NCBI RefSeq assembly: GCF_003996855.1
Contig: NZ_NRQY01000001.1
Span: 1,711,673-1,775,672 of the forward strand
Length of the DNA: 64,000 bases
Reading direction: 5' to 3'
Origin: Morganella morganii
Lineage (GTDB): Bacteria > Pseudomonadota > Gammaproteobacteria > Enterobacterales > Enterobacteriaceae
Position 1 is the stretch's first letter, and each line of letters opens with the position of its first letter. Positions 39,872 through 49,634 of this stretch are shown here, in pieces. Position numbers and translations under genes: made by a program. A model generated the notes under the pieces. The model saw nothing but the letters and a program-made list of their open reading frames with translations. It had not been told where the DNA came from and did not search any database.

Positions 39872-41719
39872 ATGCTGAGTGACCGTTTTCTGACATTGTA
39901 CAACGAGGAATTGCGTTTCCTGCGGGAGGAAGGGCAACTGTTTGCCAAAGCCAATCCCCAGGTGGCACAGCATCTCGGCATGATGCCGGACGGCGTGCTC
40001 GATCCTTTCGTTGAACGCCTGCTGGAAGGAACGGCATTTCTCAGCGCGCGTGTTCATGAACGGCTCAATAATGAACAGCCGGAAGTCGCTATTCAGATGA
40101 TAAACCGCCTCGCGCCCTGCTGGTTCACCCCGCTGCCCTCCATCGCCACTATCGCGCTGGAACCGGATCTGACCTCCCCGCAGTGGCATTCGGATGTCAC
40201 TCTGCCCCGCGGCAGCAAACTGACACTTCACGATACCTCACCGGGCCACAGAAATGCCACCTTTACCACCGGCCGTGATCTGAATATTCAGCCGCTGGTG
40301 ATTGCGCATGCCGAATGTGCCACCACCCCGTCAGCACAACTGCCGCAGTCCGTTCTGCAATGCATGCAGGATGGCAGGGCGCACATCTCCCTGACCATGA
40401 ACACACAGGGGGTCGTTTCATTATCTGAACTTAATTTTTCGCCGATGACACTGACGTTTGCAGGCGATATCGTCCATGCCAACCACCTGCTGACCGCTAT
40501 TCAGAGCGATACGCTGAGAGTGATCCTGTGGTGCCGGCAGGATAATAAAACGCCGCAGATGCATCTGCTGGGCCCGGAAAATATCCGCCAGGCCGGATTA
40601 CAGACAGAAGATGCATTGTTACCGGTTGTCAGCGGAGAATTACCGGACAGCCGCCTGCTGAGGGAATACTTTGCCGCCCCGTCGCGCTTTTTCAGTATTG
40701 AGCTGCACGGCCTGATGCCGTTTTTACAGGCCGGAGATAAGTGCACGGAATTTAACCTGATTTTCGTGCTGAATAAAACGCCGGTCAAGTTAACCGGCAA
40801 TGTCAGCAAGGACGATTTCCGTCTGTTTTCCACCCCGGTGATTAATTTATCGCGCCGCCGGTGCAGCCCGGTGCTGATCAACGGCGAGCATACGGAATAT
40901 CCGGTTATTGTCGATAAACTCAATCCCGATCTGTATGAAATCCATCATCTGTTACAGGTGGACGGCCTGCTGGCGGATAAAGGTTATGTGCCGTTCTCCC
41001 CGCTGCACGGCTATGCACGGTTTGACGAACCACCGGTTTCGGCCGGTTACAGCCTGCGCCGCGTCCGCCGGGTGACAGAAGATAAATACGACAGCGCACC
41101 GGCCATGCCGAAAGACAGCCTGTTTATCTCGCTCTCTGCCGGTCCCGATAATTTTTCGCCGGACAGTGTCCGCTCCCTGAGCATCGCGGCACTCGTGTGT
41201 GATCGCCATCTTGATCCTTCCCGTCTGCAACAGCCGGTCTTCCGGCCGGATACCGCCCTGCCGGCAGGCCCGGTTGAAATCCTGCGTACACCGTCCCGCC
41301 CGCAGGGCGTGCCGTGCAGCACACAGGCGTGGAAAGTGCTTCAGCTGCTCTCCGTCAATCCGCTGCGCTATGCCCTGCCGGATTTTCCGGATAACAGCAC
41401 GCTTCTCAGAGAATGGCTTTCCCTGTTCTGCCCGCCGGATGACAGCCGTCAGCAGCGCCGGATCGACAGTCTGCGGCATGCCGTTATTGCACACCGTTTT
41501 GAATGTAACCCGCTGCCCGGCCCGCTCGCCTGGAGCCGCGGGGCAGAAATCACAGTCGATTTGCGGGGCAATCATCACAGTGACCGGGGGGCGTGGCTGT
41601 TTGCCCGCATTCTTCATCATGCTCTCGCAGAGTATTGCGAACTGGGGCAGACACTGCGGATGCAGCTGAATGTTGATGGTGAACCACTTGCACAATGGGA
41701 GCCGATTGATGGCAGATAA
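39872..41719 (+). CDS. tssF: Type VI secretion baseplate protein TssF
   Basis: TssF (VasA/ImpG) is the large baseplate wedge subunit that binds TssG. The 615-residue protein starts MLSDRFLTLYNEELRFLREEG and keeps family blocks HERLNNEQPEVAIQMINRLAPCWF near the N-terminus and SVNPLRYALPD, LAWSRGAEITVDL near the C-terminus. The frame is open throughout. The 3' end overlaps tssG by 11 bp. Confidence 0.94.
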   Translation: MLSDRFLTLYNEELRFLREEGQLFAKANPQVAQHLGMMPDGVLDPFVERLLEGTAFLSARVHERLNNEQPEVAIQMINRLAPCWFTPLPSIATIALEPDLTSPQWHSDVTLPRGSKLTLHDTSPGHRNATFTTGRDLNIQPLVIAHAECATTPSAQLPQSVLQCMQDGRAHISLTMNTQGVVSLSELNFSPMTLTFAGDIVHANHLLTAIQSDTLRVILWCRQDNKTPQMHLLGPENIRQAGLQTEDALLPVVSGELPDSRLLREYFAAPSRFFSIELHGLMPFLQAGDKCTEFNLIFVLNKTPVKLTGNVSKDDFRLFSTPVINLSRRRCSPVLINGEHTEYPVIVDKLNPDLYEIHHLLQVDGLLADKGYVPFSPLHGYARFDEPPVSAGYSLRRVRRVTEDKYDSAPAMPKDSLFISLSAGPDNFSPDSVRSLSIAALVCDRHLDPSRLQQPVFRPDTALPAGPVEILRTPSRPQGVPCSTQAWKVLQLLSVNPLRYALPDFPDNSTLLREWLSLFCPPDDSRQQRRIDSLRHAVIAHRFECNPLPGPLAWSRGAEITVDLRGNHHSDRGAWLFARILHHALAEYCELGQTLRMQLNVDGEPLAQWEPIDGR

Positions 41720-42683
41720 AACACCGCTCCGTATTAACGGGCTCAGCGCCAGACAGGATTTCGCTGAAGTATTGCGCCGGATTGAACGGGTCAGCCCGGC
41801 ACTCGCGGCGAACGGCGTGGTGCGCGGAAGCAGCCCCGCCCGGCTGCGGATAGTCCAGACCGCCGACACCGGATTTGCCCCGCGTGAGGTGGCTGATATC
41901 CGTCAGTCGGCCGACCCGGTCACCGGTGCCGCTGACATTACCGTCTGGTGCCGCCATTTCGGGATGTTTGCCCCTTACGGCCCGCTGCCGATTCATATTA
42001 CCGAGCACGCCCGGACTGAATTACTGGCGCGCCGCAGCCATGCTTTTCAGGATTTTTCCTCGCTGATCAGTCAGCGCCTGGCGCTGTTTTCCTACCGGGC
42101 ACAGACTCAGCTGCATGTCGCGGCCGGACATGACAAAAACAACAAAAATGCCTTTCAGCAGCGGATGAACCAGGTGACCGGCATTTCACCGCAGCTCTCT
42201 GCCGGTGAGCATGTTCACCGGCTCCGGCGGGCATTTCCCGGCTGTTATCTGCCCGGGCGCGGCATCCTGAAAAACTTACAGTCACTGCTGACACACTATT
42301 TCGCCGTACCGGTCACCGTTCAGGCACGGCAGAGTATGTGGATTGATGATCCGCAGAATACCGCCAGTCAGCGAATGGGACGCCTTGGCAGAACCCGGGC
42401 CGGAAAACGGTTTTTTGATGTCGAACACAGCCTGTCTGTACAGATAGGCCCGGTGGGCAGTCAGCACTATCACCTGTTCCAGCGCGGCAGCGAGCGTTTA
42501 AAAGTGCTGGTGGCTATCTGCAACGATTTTGTCTCACACCGCCGGGTACTGGATGTGAAGCTGCTTATCCGGACATCCCCTGATATGGCCGGCCACACCG
42601 GCAGCGGAAAACTGGGCCGCAGCGGCTGGCTGAAACCGGACGGCACAATCCGTATTCAGTCCCTGTATACCACCGCAGCCTGA
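41709..42683 (+). CDS. tssG: Type VI secretion baseplate protein TssG
   Basis: TssG (VasB/ImpH) completes the TssEFGK wedge. The start at 41709 (MADKTPLRINGLSARQDFAE) lies inside the tssF 3' end with GGGAG just upstream, giving 324 residues. Family features include FGMFAPYGPLPIHITEHAR, LFSYRAQTQLHVAAGHDK and LVAICNDFVSHRRVLDVKLLI. It appears intact. Confidence 0.94.
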   Translation: MADKTPLRINGLSARQDFAEVLRRIERVSPALAANGVVRGSSPARLRIVQTADTGFAPREVADIRQSADPVTGAADITVWCRHFGMFAPYGPLPIHITEHARTELLARRSHAFQDFSSLISQRLALFSYRAQTQLHVAAGHDKNNKNAFQQRMNQVTGISPQLSAGEHVHRLRRAFPGCYLPGRGILKNLQSLLTHYFAVPVTVQARQSMWIDDPQNTASQRMGRLGRTRAGKRFFDVEHSLSVQIGPVGSQHYHLFQRGSERLKVLVAICNDFVSHRRVLDVKLLIRTSPDMAGHTGSGKLGRSGWLKPDGTIRIQSLYTTAA

Positions 42684-42720
42684 TGCAATTAACCCGATAT
42701 GCAATGAAAGGATGAGTGTT

Positions 42721-44940
42721 ATGCCCCTGATTGAAATTGATAATGAGAAGCTCAACGGGATCGATGCCTTCCCGCTCAGCTTTACCGCGCAGGAACATCT
42801 TTCGCAGGACCCGGTTTACCGCCTGACGTTTCAGGTCCCGGACCCTGATCTGGATATCGGGGAACTGCTCGGTGAAAAAACGCTTATTTCTGTTGAACAA
42901 CCGGATCAGAGCCGCCGCACCTTCACTGCCCGTGTGGTGGCAGGTGGTGATGAGGGGCAGCATCAGGATCAGTATGTTTATCAGCTGGAACTGCGCAGCT
43001 GGTTATGGTTTTTGATGCAGAACCGCAACTGCCGTATCTTCCAGCACCGCAATGTGCTCACTATTATTGAGGAGATATTTACCCGTTACAGTGTGGCGGA
43101 TTACCGCATTGAAACGGAGGGAACCTATCCGGATAAAGAGTATTGTGTCCAGTTCGGTGAAAGTGATTTCAGTTTTGTCAGCCGTCTGATGGAAGATGCC
43201 GGGCTCTGGTATTACATCGACCACAGTGATAACCGGGATGTCATGGTGATCACCGACCACCAGCAGTTCACGCCGCTGAGTGATGGTTATGACTCTCTGA
43301 GCTTCCTGCCGGACAGTGAGGAGCACCGGGCTATCCGCGAAGGTATCCAGCGCATCCGCCGTAACCGCCGCATCCACGCCAGTGAAGTGGTATTGCGCGA
43401 TTTCGATTTCCTCAAACCGCGTCACTCCCTCCAGACTCAGGCGGAAGAAAAACGCCCCCATTTACAGGGCATTCCGCTGGAATGGTATGACTATGCCGCC
43501 GGTTACGATGACGTGCAGCAGGGCGAAGCGATTGCCCGCAAACGTCTGGAGGCATTCCGCTGTGAAAACCAGATCTTACAGGGCGAGAGCAATGCCACCG
43601 GCCTGAAACCGGGACATACTTTTGAGCTGAATCAGCATCCGGATTCAACCCGCAACCGGGGATTTAAAGTGCTCGGCTGTGATTACACATTTATCCAGGA
43701 CGGCCCGGACAGCAGCAGCACCGGACCGCGGGTTTCCTGCCGTTTCCGCGCGCTGAATGATGATGAGGTTTACCGCCCGCTCTGCCGGACACCCCGTCCG
43801 CAAATCCCGGGGATTCAGAGCGCGACCGTGGTCGGTGCGCCGGATTCAGAGGTTCATACGGATAAATATGCCCGTATCCGTGTGCATTTCCACTGGGATC
43901 GCTATAAAACCACAGAAGAGGACAGCTCCTGCTGGATCAGAGTGATCCAGGCCTGGGCCGGTAAAGGCTGGGGAGTGCTGGCGATGCCCCGTGTCGGTCA
44001 GGAAGTGCTGGTGATCTATATTGACGGCGATCTGGACAGGCCGATGGTGACCGGGATTGTCTATAACGGCGAGAACCCGCCGCCGTATCAGTTACCATAG
44101 CATATCAACTACTCCGGGCTGGTCTCCCGCTCACTGCGTCACGGTATGCCGCAGCACGCCAGCCAGATCACCTTCGATGACAAACGCTACAATGAGCGGG
44201 TGATGATCCACGCCGAGCGCGATATGCAGCGCACCGTGGAACGCAACTCTGCATCCACCACCGGTCAGGATCGTTATGAAATCGTGAAACGTACCGCAAC
44301 AGACTGGTTTAAAAACCATGTCTCTTACAAGGACGTCAATTTTTCATTCACCGGGTTTAATTTCAATACCACCGGCATCAATATCGGTCTGACCGGTCTG
44401 AGCATCAGTATGACCGGCGCCAGTATCGGTCTTACCGGTGTCAGCACCTCCTTTACCGGGGTGAGCACATCGTTTACCGGGGTGAGCACGTCCTTTACCG
44501 GGCAATCCACATCTTTCACCGGCAGCAGTGATTCCTCAACCGGCGTCAGCAACTCCCGGACCGGGAGCAGCACCAGTATGACCGGCACCAGCAGTTCCAT
44601 GACCGGCAGCTCACACAGCCTCACCGGATTCAGCACCAGCATGACCGGCTGTTCCGCCTCCAAAACCGGCCAAAGCTACAGCGCCACCGGCTCAAGCCTT
44701 TCTCATACCGGTACCAGTGTCAGCACCACCGGCAGCAGCAACAGTGTCACCGGCAGCAGCGTAAGTGCGACAGGCAGTAGTGTTTCAGCCACCGGCAGCT
44801 CTGTCAGTGCGACCGGCAGTGATATCTCAACGAAAGGCTCCGGTATCTCCGTCACCGGATTTTCTTTCAGTTATACCGGTGCCAGTTACTCCGATACCGG
44901 CATTGACCTGAAAACGGTCGGCATGCAGAGCAAAAATTAA
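42721..44940 (+). pseudogene. vgrG: vgrG (spike protein) interrupted by an in-frame TAG
   Basis: VgrG trimers form the puncturing spike. Residues 1-459 hold the gp27-like part and the gp5-like OB domain (VRVHFHWDRYKTTEEDSSCWIRV, GEVLVIYIDGDLDRPMVTGIVYN-like). After YQLP a TAG at 44098-44100 interrupts the frame. The same frame then continues with HINYSGLVSRSLRHGMPQHA, FDDKRYNERVMIHAERDMQR and the heptad-repeat tail to the TAA at 44938-44940. An intact gene would encode 739 residues. A single C-to-T change (CAG to TAG) or A-to-T change (AAG to TAG) explains it. The start at 42721 is set by AAAGGA at 42707-42712. Confidence 0.93.
44347..44910 (+). repeat. Heptad (21-bp) repeats in the VgrG tail
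   Basis: About 27 consecutive seven-residue units of the form T-G-x-S-x-S-x follow each other. The units around 44450-44510 are nearly identical at the DNA level. This is the thin beta-prism tail found in some enterobacterial VgrG proteins. Confidence 0.85.
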
Positions 44941-44948
44941 AAGGAAGC

Positions 44949-47141
44949 ATGATGCGTATTATTCGTCCTCAGCAACTTGCTGTACTCAGAAACAGCTACC
45001 AGATTGGCAGGGAGTGCCGGTCCGGTATCAGTGTGATTGCGGGCAGTTATTTATCCGCCCCTGATCACTTTGTCACTGAAGCACAGATTTGGCAGGCATG
45101 GAAGTCTGCCCCCCTTTCCTTTCGGATGTTAGATACCGCTGAGCCGAAACCGCATGCCGAATATATCCTTGCCGGTCATGCCGGAACCGGGCAGACACTC
45201 ACGGAACTGGATGTTGCCGTCCGGGTCGGATCACTCAGCAGGGCATGGCGCCTTGAGGGAGAACCGTTCACCCGGATTGCAATGGATCACACCGAAGCCC
45301 CCGGCGGGGACGGCTGCAAAGAAAATCCGGCAGGAAAAAGCACACGGCCGGTACTGAGAGAAGCCCGCGCCGACGGAATCGCAGATCCGTATATTAATCT
45401 GGCTGCGCCGTCACCGGTGCCGCCGGATTTTTATGTCCGCCGCAGGCACATTGACGCGGTGGCTCACGTGATGACAGATAAACAGTATATGGAAAGCTGG
45501 TTTCCCGGGCTGCCGCCTGCCATTGACCGCCGTTATTTTCAGATGGCGCCGCCGCCGCAGCAGCTTTCCGCCTCTCAGTGGCCGCGCAATGTGCCGTTTG
45601 AACTGCACGGCTTCCGGCCGGATGACGCAGTGATTTCCGGCACATTCCCGGCAGTCCGTGCCAGAGCATTCGCGATCGGCAAAGACGCGGCCACCGCAGA
45701 AGAGATAATCCTTGAGAAAAAGACCCTGTGGCTGCTGCCGGATGATGACCTTTGTCTGACGGTTTTCACCGGCAGTATTCCGTTGCCGCACCTGTTTGCC
45801 ACCCCGGCTGTCACACTGCTGGCCGCGCTGGACACCGATGGGGCGGAACGGACGCTGACACATTATCAGGATGTGTATCAGCGCCGCAGCCGGACCGATA
45901 CCGCCAATTTTGAGTTTCTCCGCGACCGGGAACTGATGCCGGAAAACAGTCATTTTAATGTGATCCGTGATATGGCGGAACACCCGGATTCTCAGCGCTA
46001 CAATGCCCGTCCTCTGACAAAGCAGGATACCGATACGTTTTATCAGGACGTGGAAAAAGCTATCGCACTGCATGAAGAGAACCAGAAACAATATTTCGCC
46101 CCGCCGCCGGTGCAGAAAACCGCCGTGCCGGGCAGTGACACGCTGCGCCGGAAAACAGTGCAGCCGGCACCGGACTGTGATGCGCTAACCGAACACCGGG
46201 ATTTTCTCTCACTCTCATTTGCAAAAAACACATTGCAGGGAAAAACCTTCAAACACTGTCATTTTAATCAGTGTGATATCAGTGAATCTCAGCTGATGCA
46301 ATGCCACTTTGAACACTGCCGGTTTACATCCTGCCTGTTTACCGGAGCTGTGATAACAGACTCACAACTGACCGGCGGACGCTTTCAGCTCAGTAATCTG
46401 AGCGGGAGTACATTTACCGGTACAGGCTGGGAAAACCTCACGCTGGATGACTGTCTGCTGGAAAAAGCGGTATTCACCCGCTGCACCTGGGCGAAATGCC
46501 TGATCAATGACACACAAATCATCCGTACCGAATTCACGGAGTGTGACATCAGCGGTGCGATGCTGTCACGTGCCGGACTGACGCATTCCGGTTTCCGGCA
46601 GTGCACGCTGACATCCTGGATCGCCGATAAAACGGAGGCCGCCGGCGTTCAGTTCTCCGGCTGCACTCTGACAAAAAGCTCACTGATCGGCGGAAACTGG
46701 AAAGCGTGCACATTTACTGACACCACACTGGAAAGCGTGACATCCGGACAATACACCGATTTTTCCGGCAGCCGCTTTACAGATTGCCGCCTGGACAAAA
46801 CCGGCTTCAGCAGTGCCGGATTAAACCACTGCCATTTTACCGGATGCGAACTGACCGAAACCTGTGCCGATGGCAGCAATCTGACCGGCGCTGTTTTCAG
46901 TCACTGTGATATGGCCGGGCTGCGCCTGAAAGATGCGGTGATGATCCATGCCTCTTTTGCCAAAAGCAGTCTCCAGCAGGCCATGCTCTATAACGCCGAT
47001 CTCCGTGACAGCACCTTCCGGCAGTGCAATTTCGCCGGGGCAAACCTGGCCATGACGTACGGCAATTCCGGGACTCACTTTGATTTATGCCTGATGGACG
47101 GCGTCCATCTGTTACCGCGCCGCTTCCGGCTCAGCGCCTGA
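44949..47141 (+). CDS. DUF2169 adaptor fused to pentapeptide repeats (T6SS)
   Basis: The first ~340 residues form a DUF2169 domain (MRIIRPQQLAVLRNSYQIGRE, RRYFQMAPPPQQL, LPDDDLCLTVFTG), found in T6SS effector-loading adaptors. Residues about 420-720 are pentapeptide repeats with a right-handed beta-helix pattern (HFEHCRFTSCLFTGAVITDS, ADLRDSTFRQCNFAGANLA). It follows vgrG by 8 bp and precedes a second pentapeptide gene, DUF3540 and a PAAR-like gene, the usual accessory set of a vgrG cassette. A second ATG at 44952 has better Shine-Dalgarno spacing. No toxin domain is visible. Confidence 0.88.
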   Translation: MMRIIRPQQLAVLRNSYQIGRECRSGISVIAGSYLSAPDHFVTEAQIWQAWKSAPLSFRMLDTAEPKPHAEYILAGHAGTGQTLTELDVAVRVGSLSRAWRLEGEPFTRIAMDHTEAPGGDGCKENPAGKSTRPVLREARADGIADPYINLAAPSPVPPDFYVRRRHIDAVAHVMTDKQYMESWFPGLPPAIDRRYFQMAPPPQQLSASQWPRNVPFELHGFRPDDAVISGTFPAVRARAFAIGKDAATAEEIILEKKTLWLLPDDDLCLTVFTGSIPLPHLFATPAVTLLAALDTDGAERTLTHYQDVYQRRSRTDTANFEFLRDRELMPENSHFNVIRDMAEHPDSQRYNARPLTKQDTDTFYQDVEKAIALHEENQKQYFAPPPVQKTAVPGSDTLRRKTVQPAPDCDALTEHRDFLSLSFAKNTLQGKTFKHCHFNQCDISESQLMQCHFEHCRFTSCLFTGAVITDSQLTGGRFQLSNLSGSTFTGTGWENLTLDDCLLEKAVFTRCTWAKCLINDTQIIRTEFTECDISGAMLSRAGLTHSGFRQCTLTSWIADKTEAAGVQFSGCTLTKSSLIGGNWKACTFTDTTLESVTSGQYTDFSGSRFTDCRLDKTGFSSAGLNHCHFTGCELTETCADGSNLTGAVFSHCDMAGLRLKDAVMIHASFAKSSLQQAMLYNADLRDSTFRQCNFAGANLAMTYGNSGTHFDLCLMDGVHLLPRRFRLSA

Positions 47142-47153
47142 CAGGAGATCCGA

Positions 47154-48145
47154 ATGAACGAAACCGCAAAACAGATTATGGATTTGCAGCCGGTGAAACT
47201 GATCCGCGATAAGCATTTCCGTCAGTTACAGCTGAAAGATGACACCATGACACCATGACACAACTGCATTTTACGGACTGCCGCTTTGAGCATCTCAGTA
47301 CAGAGAATATACAGGCGCACCAGCTCTGTTTTCTGCGCTGTAAATTCGCCGCCGTTTCACTGAGCAAAAGTCTGTTTAATTCCTGCACTTTTATTGAGTG
47401 TGAGATAGACACCATCACACTGACAGAGTGCGGCCTGCTCAGTGTCTCTTTTCAGCAGACCACCATACAGTCACTGAATGCCGGCAAATGCCTCGCGGAA
47501 CGCTGCATGATTTCCGGCGGTAAGGTCAGTGAGAGTGTCTGGAAAGAGGTTTCCCTGAGTTACTGGTCGGCGAATGATTGTGAAATAAGCAACTGGCATA
47601 CGGAAGGCGGCCTCGTGCAGGACAGCAACTGGTTCGGCTGCACTATAAATCAATTCCGCTGCACCGGTGTGCAGATTGTCCGGCTGGTTTCCGATAACAG
47701 CAAACTGACGGATTGTCAGTTTACCGGCAATGAATGCGACATCCTGGTCTGGCAAAACTGTCAGCTGACACGGACTGACCTGCGGAAACTGAATCTCGCC
47801 TCAGCCGGGTTTGCCAAATCCCGGCTGGAACAGTGCCGCCTCGATGACAGTAACCTGCATTACGCCCAGTTTAACGGGGGATCACTGCACGACTGCACTC
47901 TGGATGACACGAAATTAACCCGTACCGATATGCGTTTTTGTCAGCTGAAACAGACCCCGCTGCACAATGCGGCAGTGCAGAAAGTACGCCTGCACGGTGC
48001 GGAAACCGGCCTGACCGATCGCGGACAGAAAGCAGATGAACCTCTGCTGACATCCATTGATTTATGGTACGCCCGGCATCAGCCCGGCCTGAAAGATGAC
48101 ACAGGGTCCCCCCGTTTAACCCCAGGAGCCAGCCGTTATGTTTGA
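47154..48145 (+). pseudogene. Second pentapeptide-repeat gene frameshifted by an 8-bp tandem repeat
   Basis: The gene opens at 47154 (MNETAKQIMDLQPVKLIRDK) but meets TGA shortly after three tandem copies of ATGACAC(C/A) at 47239-47262. Taking out one 8-bp copy joins the N-terminus to QLHFTDCRFEHLSTENIQAH and a continuous pentapeptide-repeat protein to 48145. The repeat itself provides an ATG at 47255 from which 296 residues could still be made. The product would lack only ~30 N-terminal residues, so partial function is possible. The stop overlaps the DUF3540 gene by 8 bp. Confidence 0.8.
47239..47262 (+). repeat. Three tandem 8-bp units at the frameshift
   Basis: ATGACACC, ATGACACC and ATGACACA abut. 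Two copies would keep the frame open and three close it. Confidence 0.92.
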
Positions 48146-48731
48146 CACAATACATCATACTGATACACCGGTCATATCCGGCAGACCGCTTTTTTCCGCC
48201 CCGGAAGCCCCGGTAATCGCCGCTACACAGCTTATTACCGGCGATAACGGAGAGCTGCGGTTGCAGTCACATCCGTATTCTGCCGTCAGCACCGCAGCCG
48301 GATGCCTGATTGCCCCGGAGAAAGGCGATCTTGTCTGCGCCATGGTACAGGGGGACTGCGCCTATGTGCTGTCAGTTCTGGAGCGGCACGCCGCCGCTGC
48401 ACCGCTGATCCTCGGCACTCAGAATACCCCTCTGCATATCCGCGCGCCGTCACTGGCGCTGGAAGCGTCAGAGAGTATCACAATGAAAACCGCCCGTTTT
48501 TCCCTGGTATCACACACCTCAAAATGGATTGCACAGACACTGCACCAGATTGCGGGCTCTCTGTTTGTCAGTGCAGAAAATGCCCGTAAAAAAGTTAAAA
48601 ACCTTGATACCACCGAAGCCGGTCACATTGCCCAGCATGCCGAAAAAAGCATGGTTCTGGACAATGAAATCGGCGCTATCACATCACGTGCCGTCCTTCG
48701 TATTGATGGCGGCCAGGTACATATGGGGTGA
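48138..48731 (+). CDS. DUF3540 domain protein (T6SS accessory)
   Basis: This 197-residue protein belongs to the DUF3540 family that accompanies vgrG, DUF2169 and PAAR genes. It has a compact OB-like N-terminal part (CLIAPEKGDLVCAMVQGDCAYVLSVLER) and a beta-helix-like C-terminal end (ITSRAVLRIDGGQVHMG). It is intact. The likely role is in spike or effector assembly, inferred from context only. Confidence 0.85.
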   Translation: MFDTIHHTDTPVISGRPLFSAPEAPVIAATQLITGDNGELRLQSHPYSAVSTAAGCLIAPEKGDLVCAMVQGDCAYVLSVLERHAAAAPLILGTQNTPLHIRAPSLALEASESITMKTARFSLVSHTSKWIAQTLHQIAGSLFVSAENARKKVKNLDTTEAGHIAQHAEKSMVLDNEIGAITSRAVLRIDGGQVHMG

Positions 48732-48735
48732 TCAT

Positions 48736-49098
48736 ATGACAGCAGCAAACACACGGGCAGGCGGTATATCCTTTACCGGATGCGAACCGATGATCCCGGC
48801 TCCGGGACCCAATATCGCGCCGAACGCCACAGGCATACCCAATGTCGCTAATTATTTCTGCTGCGGCGGTAACGAGCAGAACCTGATGACCATCCGGACA
48901 TCAACCATTTCCACCGGCATTATTCTCGGCGCCACCGGAACACACTCGGCACAGATGATGCCGGTTCAGGGATCAGGCAAATACTTTATTCAGGGCAGCC
49001 CCGCGACCCGGCTGGGCGATATGAGCATGACGAATAACTGCAACGCACCCGGCACCCAGATCGCGCCGGGGCAGACGAAGTATTTTATCAATGCCTGA
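48736..49098 (+). CDS. PAAR-like DUF4150 spike-tip protein
   Basis: This 120-residue protein resembles DUF4150/PAAR-like tips that sharpen the VgrG spike. Typical text includes PNIAPNATGIPNVANYF and TSTISTGIILGATGTHSAQ, ending GQTKYFINA. No C-terminal toxin extension is present. The ATG at 48736 follows GGGGTG and lies 5 bp after the DUF3540 stop. Its end overlaps tssJ by 8 bp. Confidence 0.85.
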   Translation: MTAANTRAGGISFTGCEPMIPAPGPNIAPNATGIPNVANYFCCGGNEQNLMTIRTSTISTGIILGATGTHSAQMMPVQGSGKYFIQGSPATRLGDMSMTNNCNAPGTQIAPGQTKYFINA

Positions 49099-49600
49099 TT
49101 ACCGCAGATGGATACGCTGCCTGCTGGCCGTGCCGGGTATTGCATTTCTCAGCAGTTGCAGTCTGATCTGGCCGGACACGCCGGAACCGCTGCCTGCCGA
49201 CAGAACCGTCAGCCTGCGGATTGATGCGGCGGCACGGATTAACACCGACAACGCGGGCAATGCACTGCCGGTCCGTGTGTGTGTGTTTGAAATCAGCAGG
49301 GATGACTGGCAGCCGCTCGGTCTCTACCGGAATGCCCCCTGCGATGAGGCTGCACCGGACCCGGTCATGATCCGCCAGATGCAGCATATTTTAACCCCCG
49401 GTGAATCCCGCCGGTATTCCTTTGCGATCCCGCGGGAAACGACACGCTGGCTGCTTGTGGCTGCGGAGTTTCAGATCCCCGGAAAAAATAAAAATACTGT
49501 TCTGATCAATACGGAAATTAATAAAAATTCGAATGTTGTTGTCGTGGTCAGGGAGCGCAGTCTGACACAGATGAAAGCACCTGTTTCAGATAAGCCCTGA
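49091..49600 (+). CDS. tssJ: Type VI secretion outer-membrane lipoprotein TssJ
   Basis: TssJ anchors the TssJLM membrane complex to the outer membrane. A lipoprotein signal ends at FLSSC (Cys near residue 23). The transthyretin-like domain follows (LPVRVCVFEISRDDWQPLGL, LTPGESRRYSFAIPRETTRWLLVAAEF). Length 169 is normal, and the gene is intact. Confidence 0.93.
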   Translation: MPDYRRWIRCLLAVPGIAFLSSCSLIWPDTPEPLPADRTVSLRIDAAARINTDNAGNALPVRVCVFEISRDDWQPLGLYRNAPCDEAAPDPVMIRQMQHILTPGESRRYSFAIPRETTRWLLVAAEFQIPGKNKNTVLINTEINKNSNVVVVVRERSLTQMKAPVSDKP

Positions 49601-49634
49601 CACCACGCTTAAGGACGGAACTGAGGACATAATT

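Noticed and set aside
44347..44910. Dense 21-bp repeats that could suggest a minisatellite or CRISPR
   Set aside because: They encode the regular heptads of the VgrG tail and vary as protein-coding DNA does.
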